Assembly: GCA_910584245.1 (NCBI GenBank) | Contig: CAJTZF010000007.1 | Span: forward strand, 62,001 to 126,000 | Direction of reading: 5' to 3' | DNA length: 64,000 nucleotides | Source of the DNA: an uncultured Eubacterium sp. | GTDB taxonomy: Bacteria; Bacillota; Clostridia; Lachnospirales; Lachnospiraceae | In this document: piece after piece, positions 59,394 through 64,000 of the stretch | Layout of the letters: each line of letters starts with the position of its first letter | Position numbering within the stretch: position 1 is the first letter of the stretch | Position numbers and translations under genes: made by a program | The notes under the pieces: model-generated | The model's input: only the letters and a program-made list of their open reading frames with translations | Databases searched by the model: none | Told to the model about the DNA's origin: nothing

Positions 59394-61679
59394 ATGAAAC
59401 AGACGGGAAAACGGTTTGTATCACTGGCGCTGGCGGTCATGATGTTAGTTGTGACAGCGGGATGCAGCTCTGGTGGAACGCAGGATAAAGGGAAGGAAGG
59501 CGCCGGAGGGGCGGAACAGGAGAGCGCGAAGGGGCGTTATGTGGAACGGATTCTGGAAACCCCGAAGGACTTTAAGGGAAAAGGAAGTATGGGCGTACTT
59601 GAGGACGGCAGCCTGATAATAGTTGACAGTGAAAATGGCATAGTCAGCAAATCCAAGGATGAAGGGCAGTCGTGGACGGCGGATGAGAACATGGGCAAAA
59701 AGCTAAAAGAGGTGGTCAACCGGGATCAGGTAGAGCTTACAAGCGTAGCTGTGGCGCCGGACGGCGGATTGTTTTTCTCCTATATTTTATGGGAGGAATC
59801 CAACGGCCAGAAGAAGACGTATCCCGAACAATATGTTTATATTGATAACAAGGGAAAGGAAAACGAATTTGAGCTCGGTCTTGAAAAATACAAATGCAGT
59901 CTGAGGAAGGCGGTTTTTACAAAAGAGAAGAAGCTGTATGTGCTGACAAATAGTGAGCATATATATGAGATCGACTGCAAAAAGAAAACGGCAAAGAAAG
60001 TCGAGGAGGCGGACCGTGATCTGTACGGGATATTTCCATATGGAAATACGTTCGCGGTGACGGGCAAGGATAAGGTATTTATATATGACGCCAAGCAGGG
60101 CAAAATGGATTCGTCGGACGAAGCGCTCAACCAGTTTATACAAGGTGAGAAATCGGAACAAGTAGTGCTGGGTGGAAGCCAGGATGATAAAATACTGGCG
60201 GCCCACAGCGGGGGAATTTATTCCCACGTAAAGGCGGGAACGGTAATGGAGCAGCTGGCAGATGGCAGCATGATCAGCCTGAGCAATCCAAGCCATAATC
60301 CGGTTGCGCTGTTCGAATTGGGGAATGGTGTGTTACTTCTTTTATATGACAGCGGGGAACTCGATTCGTATACGTATGACCCGGAAGCAAAAACAGTGCC
60401 GGATAAACAGCTGAGTGTGTACAGCTTGTATGAGAATACGACTGTGAGGCAGTCCATTCATGCATTCCGGAAAAAACACCCGGATGTATATGTCAAAGTC
60501 ATCAATGGCCTGAGCGGTGACGACGGTGTGACCGAGAGTGATGCGGTCAAAAATCTGAATACACAGTTATTGGCAGGAGAGGGCCCGGATGTAATTATGA
60601 TGGACGGGATGCCGCTTGATTCCTATGTGGAGAAGGGAATGCTTTTGGAACTGAATGATATAGTGGCGCAGCTAGAGTCAGGGAGCGGATATTATAAAAA
60701 TATTTTGGAGGCCTATCAGAGCGACGGCAAATTATTTACCGTGCCAATCCGGTTCGCCCTGCCCGTGATCGCAGGTGAGTCGGACCGTATATCGGGCATT
60801 AAGGATCTGGGAACACTGGCGGACGCCGTGGAGGCGGCAGCGTCATCAAGTGGAGTGAAGGAAACAGTTTTTGGAACCTATGATGAAACCGAGCTTTTAC
60901 AAAGGCTGTGGGTCGTGTGCGCCGGCGCTTGGGTGAAGGATGGAAAGACTGTGGATAAGCAGGCAGTTACGGAATTTCTCACACAGGCGAAGAAGATCTA
61001 TAAGGGAGAGCAGAAGAATTTGTCTTCTTCGGCGAAGCAAAAGCATCAGGAGATGGTGTCCATGTATAAGAAAAATAATATGGAGTTTGACCCGCAAAAT
61101 GGGGACCGCCAGTTAAGTTATATGTTAATGGGCAGCAGTAAAATCGTGGCGGGGCTGTTTCGCAGCATGTCGGAATTAAGAAATTTGTTTTCCGTTGTCA
61201 ATAAGGACCAGAAGGTTTCATGGCAGCATTGGCAGGGACAACAGAGCAATACCTTTGTGCCGACCGGTCTGGCGAGTATCTCCTCGAACGCTGCCGATAA
61301 GGAGCTTGCGGCGGAATTTGTGAAAACGCTTTTGGGAACGGAAGTTCAGAAAAATGATCTGGGAGATGGTTTTCCGGTGAATAAAGAGGCGTTTGCCACA
61401 TATAGTGAAGACCCGGATAAGGGGAAACACGATAGTGGAATATCCGTATCAGGAGGAGAGGGAAGTGGTTCCTATGACCTGAATCTTGTCTGGCCTACGA
61501 AAGAGCAGCTGGGACAGGTGGAAAAGGTGTTTGAGAACTGCCAGATGCCCGCCAATACGATGAGACGTATTCAAGAGGAGGTATATCGGATCGCTGCCGG
61601 TGCGTTGTCCGGGGAAAAGGAGATTGAGGCTTGTGCAGAAGAAATCTATCAAAAAATACAGCTTCTCTATGAGGAATAA
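59394..61679 (+). CDS. solute-binding lipoprotein with N-terminal propeller-like region
   Basis: 761 residues, lipobox VTAGC (Cys24). Residues about 45-340 show repeated short strand blocks (GSMGVLEDGSLIIVDSENGIVSKSKDEGQSW, LTSVAVAPDGGLFFSYI, KLYVLTNSEHIYEIDC) like a beta-propeller. From about 345 a family-1 extracellular solute-binding fold follows (HAFRKKHPDVYVKVI, LNTQLLAGEGPDVIMMDGMPLDSYVEKGMLLEL, TGLASISSNAADKELAAEFVKTLLG). Such binding proteins serve sugar ABC importers; here two permease genes follow. The extra propeller could be a sensory or binding module for the adjacent histidine kinase. Confidence 0.82.
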   Translation: MKQTGKRFVSLALAVMMLVVTAGCSSGGTQDKGKEGAGGAEQESAKGRYVERILETPKDFKGKGSMGVLEDGSLIIVDSENGIVSKSKDEGQSWTADENMGKKLKEVVNRDQVELTSVAVAPDGGLFFSYILWEESNGQKKTYPEQYVYIDNKGKENEFELGLEKYKCSLRKAVFTKEKKLYVLTNSEHIYEIDCKKKTAKKVEEADRDLYGIFPYGNTFAVTGKDKVFIYDAKQGKMDSSDEALNQFIQGEKSEQVVLGGSQDDKILAAHSGGIYSHVKAGTVMEQLADGSMISLSNPSHNPVALFELGNGVLLLLYDSGELDSYTYDPEAKTVPDKQLSVYSLYENTTVRQSIHAFRKKHPDVYVKVINGLSGDDGVTESDAVKNLNTQLLAGEGPDVIMMDGMPLDSYVEKGMLLELNDIVAQLESGSGYYKNILEAYQSDGKLFTVPIRFALPVIAGESDRISGIKDLGTLADAVEAAASSSGVKETVFGTYDETELLQRLWVVCAGAWVKDGKTVDKQAVTEFLTQAKKIYKGEQKNLSSSAKQKHQEMVSMYKKNNMEFDPQNGDRQLSYMLMGSSKIVAGLFRSMSELRNLFSVVNKDQKVSWQHWQGQQSNTFVPTGLASISSNAADKELAAEFVKTLLGTEVQKNDLGDGFPVNKEAFATYSEDPDKGKHDSGISVSGGEGSGSYDLNLVWPTKEQLGQVEKVFENCQMPANTMRRIQEEVYRIAAGALSGEKEIEACAEEIYQKIQLLYEE

Positions 61680-62490
61680 AATCTGGTTCCTGCTTCCGAG
61701 TGTGGCGGGAGTGGCAGTCTTTGTCCTGATTCCTTTTCTTGATATGGTGAAACGTTCTTTTCAAACTGCTGTGAAGGGACAATTTTGTGGATTTGATAAT
61801 TATCTTACTGTTTTTACGAACGGGGCATTTTTGACGGCGCTGAAAAATACGGCGCAGTTTGTAGGAGCTGGACTGCCGCTTTTGCTTCTTTTGTCATTAC
61901 TGCTCTCACTGGCGCTAAACCGGTGCCAGCGGGAGCAGCAGTTAAAATCAATGTTTCTATTTCCAATGGCGGTGCCCACCGCGGCGTTAGTACTTATTTG
62001 GAAATTATTCTTCAATAAAAATGGCATTATCAATGGAGGATTGCAAGGACTCGGGATCCCGGCGGTTGACTGGCTGGGAAGCGATGCTTCATTCTGGGTG
62101 CTCATCATCAGTTATATTTGGAAGAACTTAGGATATACCGTTGTTCTCTGGCTGGCGGGTCTGAAGCATATACCCGGGCATTTGCTGGAAGCGGCGAAGG
62201 TGGACGGGGCGACGGGGAGACAGTGTTTTCAGTACGTTGTGCTCCCCCAGCTCAAACCGGTGTTTTACACCATTACGATTTTATCTTTTCTAAATTCATT
62301 TAAGGTTTTCCGGGAGGCATATTTAGTCTCTGGCGCCTATCCGCAAGAGAAAATGTATTTATTGCAGCATTTGTTTAACAACTGGTTTACAAATCTCAAT
62401 GTGGATAAGCTGGCGGCAGCGGCGGTCGTTATTGCGATGATCTTTGTCATATTGGTGGCTGTCCTCGGAAAGATGAAAGGAAGTGAGTAA
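61633..62490 (+). CDS. sugar-type ABC importer permease (MalF/UgpA-like)
   Basis: 285 residues, six membrane helices, with an EAA-like loop EAAKVDGATGRQCFQYVVLPQLKPV (about 190-215). Start GTG 61633 fits AAAAGGAG at about 10 bp and gives the basic N-terminal tail usual before the first helix; ATG 61669 is an alternative that lacks a good site. It overlaps the binding-protein gene by 47 bp, indicating coupling. No ATPase gene is in view; a shared MsmK-type ATPase is common in Firmicutes. Confidence 0.82.
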   Translation: MQKKSIKKYSFSMRNKIWFLLPSVAGVAVFVLIPFLDMVKRSFQTAVKGQFCGFDNYLTVFTNGAFLTALKNTAQFVGAGLPLLLLLSLLLSLALNRCQREQQLKSMFLFPMAVPTAALVLIWKLFFNKNGIINGGLQGLGIPAVDWLGSDASFWVLIISYIWKNLGYTVVLWLAGLKHIPGHLLEAAKVDGATGRQCFQYVVLPQLKPVFYTITILSFLNSFKVFREAYLVSGAYPQEKMYLLQHLFNNWFTNLNVDKLAAAAVVIAMIFVILVAVLGKMKGSE

Positions 62491-62494
62491 CGGA

Positions 62495-63358
62495 ATGAGA
62501 CGGAGATATACGAAGGCAATATTGCGCGTGAGCAATACCGTTATTTTGTCGGCGCTGGCAGTATGCATGTGCGCACCGGTGATTTTGACGCTGTTTGCCT
62601 CATTTAAAAGCGGCCAGGAGCTGGAACATAATCTTATGCCGATTTTATCTGGAAGCGAGGGTCCGGCTTCGTGGAAGCTGCTTCCGCTTTATCCGACGCT
62701 GCGTCATTATGTCAAGCTGTTATTCGAAATGCCGGATTTTTTCACGGTATTTTGGAATTCGGTGAAAATAACGGCCCTGATCCTGGCTGGGCAGGCAGTC
62801 GTGGCGGTGCCGGCGGCGTGGGCGTTTGCAAAATTTAATTTCCGCGGAAAAAATGTATTGCTTATGATATATATTATCCTAATGCTGATGCCATTCCAGG
62901 TTACGATGCTGCCTTCTTATCTCGTAATGGACCGGATCGGGCTGATGAATACGCAAGCTTCCGTTATCCTTCCTGCGATTTTTTCTACGCTTCCTGTGTT
63001 TATCATATACCGGGGGTTCGTGGCGATCCCGAAAGAGCTGCTGGAGGCGGCGCAGGTGGACGGGGCCGGGGAGCTTGCAGTGTTTGTGCGGATTGGTATT
63101 CCACTGGGAATGCCGGGAATTTTATCCGCATTGGTGCTCGGTTTTTTAGAGTACTGGAATATGATGGAGCAGCCGCTGGCATTTATACAGGATAAGACGC
63201 TCTGGCCGCTGTCGCTCTATTTGCCGGAAATACAAACCGGGCAGGCGGGAACGGCGTTGGCGGCGTCCGTCGTCGTACTCATTCCGGCGGCGTTTGTGTT
63301 TTCCATTGGACAGGATTATCTGGAGCAGGGTATTATTGCATCGGGAATCAAGGAATAG
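62495..63358 (+). CDS. sugar-type ABC importer permease (MalG/UgpE-like)
   Basis: 287 residues, six membrane helices, EAA-like loop LLEAAQVDGAGELAVFVRIGIPLGMPG (about 185-210). ATG 62495 follows GAAAGGAAG; a GTG at 62483 overlaps that site. Forms the heterodimeric channel with the previous gene product. Confidence 0.85.
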   Translation: MRRRYTKAILRVSNTVILSALAVCMCAPVILTLFASFKSGQELEHNLMPILSGSEGPASWKLLPLYPTLRHYVKLLFEMPDFFTVFWNSVKITALILAGQAVVAVPAAWAFAKFNFRGKNVLLMIYIILMLMPFQVTMLPSYLVMDRIGLMNTQASVILPAIFSTLPVFIIYRGFVAIPKELLEAAQVDGAGELAVFVRIGIPLGMPGILSALVLGFLEYWNMMEQPLAFIQDKTLWPLSLYLPEIQTGQAGTALAASVVVLIPAAFVFSIGQDYLEQGIIASGIKE

Positions 63359-63370
63359 AGGGAGGTTATA

Positions 63371-64000
63371 ATGAAGAGAAGAAGGAAGCTGGGGAAGAAA
63401 GTCTCCCCAGGATTTAAGTGGAAGGTAGTACGCGCATTTGCGGGATTTCTTATATTTATGTTTGTTTGTTCTATCGTTTCCCGGGGGATTTATGCATACC
63501 GTATGCCGCAGGTCAAAGTTGCTTCGGCGGAATCCGGTATACTTTCCCATAAGTTGGAGGTAGAGGGGAAACTGGAGGCCGTTTCGGAAAAGGCGGTCCT
63601 GACTGTGCCGGGAATACGTGTAGGCGCTGTTTACGTGGGAGAGGGGCAGCTGGTAAAGAAGGGCGCCGTTTTGTTTCAGCTCGACGTGTCCGACCTCAAG
63701 GAAAAGATTGCTGAAATGGATGAGGAGATTGGCGGGATGGAACGTAGCTTGCAGAGCCAGGAGAAGCAGCGCCAGAGCCAGAAGCGACAGCAGGAGGAGA
63801 GAGAACAGCGAACCCGGTCAAGACAGATCGAGCGCCAGAAACAGGATTTGCAGACAATGGCGTCAGATCTAGGAAAGCAGGTTAAAAAGGCCGAGGAGGA
63901 GTATAAGGCGGCCGCCGAAAAGGTTACCTCGTATCCGTCCTGGGAGCAGTTCTTTTCCGATGCAAAGGAAGGGAGCTCCGAATATCTGACGTTAAAGTCC
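63371..64000 (+). CDS. HlyD-like membrane-fusion adaptor, 5' part only
   Basis: 210 codons up to the window edge, no stop. Basic start (MKRRRKLGKK), one membrane helix (about 22-42), then a lipoyl-like half (VGAVYVGEGQLVKKGAVLFQLDVSDL, about 87-112) and a long charged coiled coil (about 115-200; Gln/Glu/Arg-rich). An adaptor after an importer operon suggests that the next genes code for an exporter. RBS GGAGG, 8 bp from the permease stop. Confidence 0.75.
   Translation, partial: MKRRRKLGKKVSPGFKWKVVRAFAGFLIFMFVCSIVSRGIYAYRMPQVKVASAESGILSHKLEVEGKLEAVSEKAVLTVPGIRVGAVYVGEGQLVKKGAVLFQLDVSDLKEKIAEMDEEIGGMERSLQSQEKQRQSQKRQQEEREQRTRSRQIERQKQDLQTMASDLGKQVKKAEEEYKAAAEKVTSYPSWEQFFSDAKEGSSEYLTLKS

Noticed and set aside
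1..64000. CRISPR array, tRNA, rRNA, prophage or origin
   Set aside because: No regularly spaced repeats, cloverleaf-like stretches, phage genes or DnaA-box clusters were seen by eye; a tRNAscan or CRISPR finder run would be decisive.

Overview
The window looks like a chromosomal segment of a low-to-medium GC, Gram-positive, strictly anaerobic Clostridia, most likely a Lachnospiraceae-type gut bacterium. Evidence: strong Shine-Dalgarno sites and consensus TTGACA/TATAAT promoters, an HprK/Crh carbon-control block, a HydG hydrogenase maturase, BspA-type leucine-rich surface proteins, a GH115 alpha-glucuronidase with uronate isomerase, and many lipoproteins. I see no rRNA, tRNA, CRISPR array, insertion sequence or prophage.

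Layout. 1-6710: the end of a surface-glycan operon (SDR, acyl carrier protein, GNAT, FkbH-like protein, MaoC hydratase, a glycosyltransferase fused to an SGNH-like domain, a DegT aminotransferase) closed by a strong terminator; it looks like a route to an acylated amino sugar. 6784-8985: an Rpn-type nuclease and an orphan CitE-like TIM-barrel lyase. 9010-21455: a surface and envelope region with two tandem CE1-type esterases, an AI-2E family transporter, a GH13 amylase, a secreted protein with two DUF3237-like repeats, a DUF308-like membrane protein, a divergent short UppS, a frameshifted LRR-type secreted protein and a 767-residue BspA-like protein. Three of the secreted proteins share a lysine-rich Ig-like domain and a Pro/Ser/Thr linker.

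21541-31640: a soluble chemotaxis-type signalling protein behind a leader that can hide its ribosome binding site, then a tripartite-type ABC exporter with three lipoprotein adaptors, one large FtsX-like permease and two ATPases (the second carries an AbrB-like tail), then a peptidoglycan deacetylase. 31698-39941: glucuronate isomerase, GH115 alpha-glucuronidase and a complete PotABCD-type importer. 39941-51338: a WYL regulator with a GyrI-like protein, then hprK, ROK glucokinase, murB, rapZ, whiA, crh, dnaE and pfkA, linking carbon-catabolite control, wall synthesis, replication and glycolysis. 51351-57241: small proteins, hydG, a KDPG aldolase fused to a VOC domain, and an M18 aminopeptidase. 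57205-64000: a two-component system divergent from a solute-binding protein, two sugar-type permeases and a truncated HlyD-like adaptor.

The most unusual signals are in RNA leaders rather than proteins: (1) a hairpin with a conserved 20-nt loop and compensated stem upstream of both hydG and the GH13 amylase; (2) a recurring short hairpin abutting GAAATG(G)AGG-type ribosome binding sites in front of many unrelated genes; (3) two mutually exclusive hairpins before the chemotaxis-type gene. Also notable are a 57-bp duplication of the whiA start region, an HPr paralog without the catalytic histidine, a RapZ with arginine in place of the P-loop lysine, and several domain fusions. Functions are inferred from sequence by eye; no database search was run.
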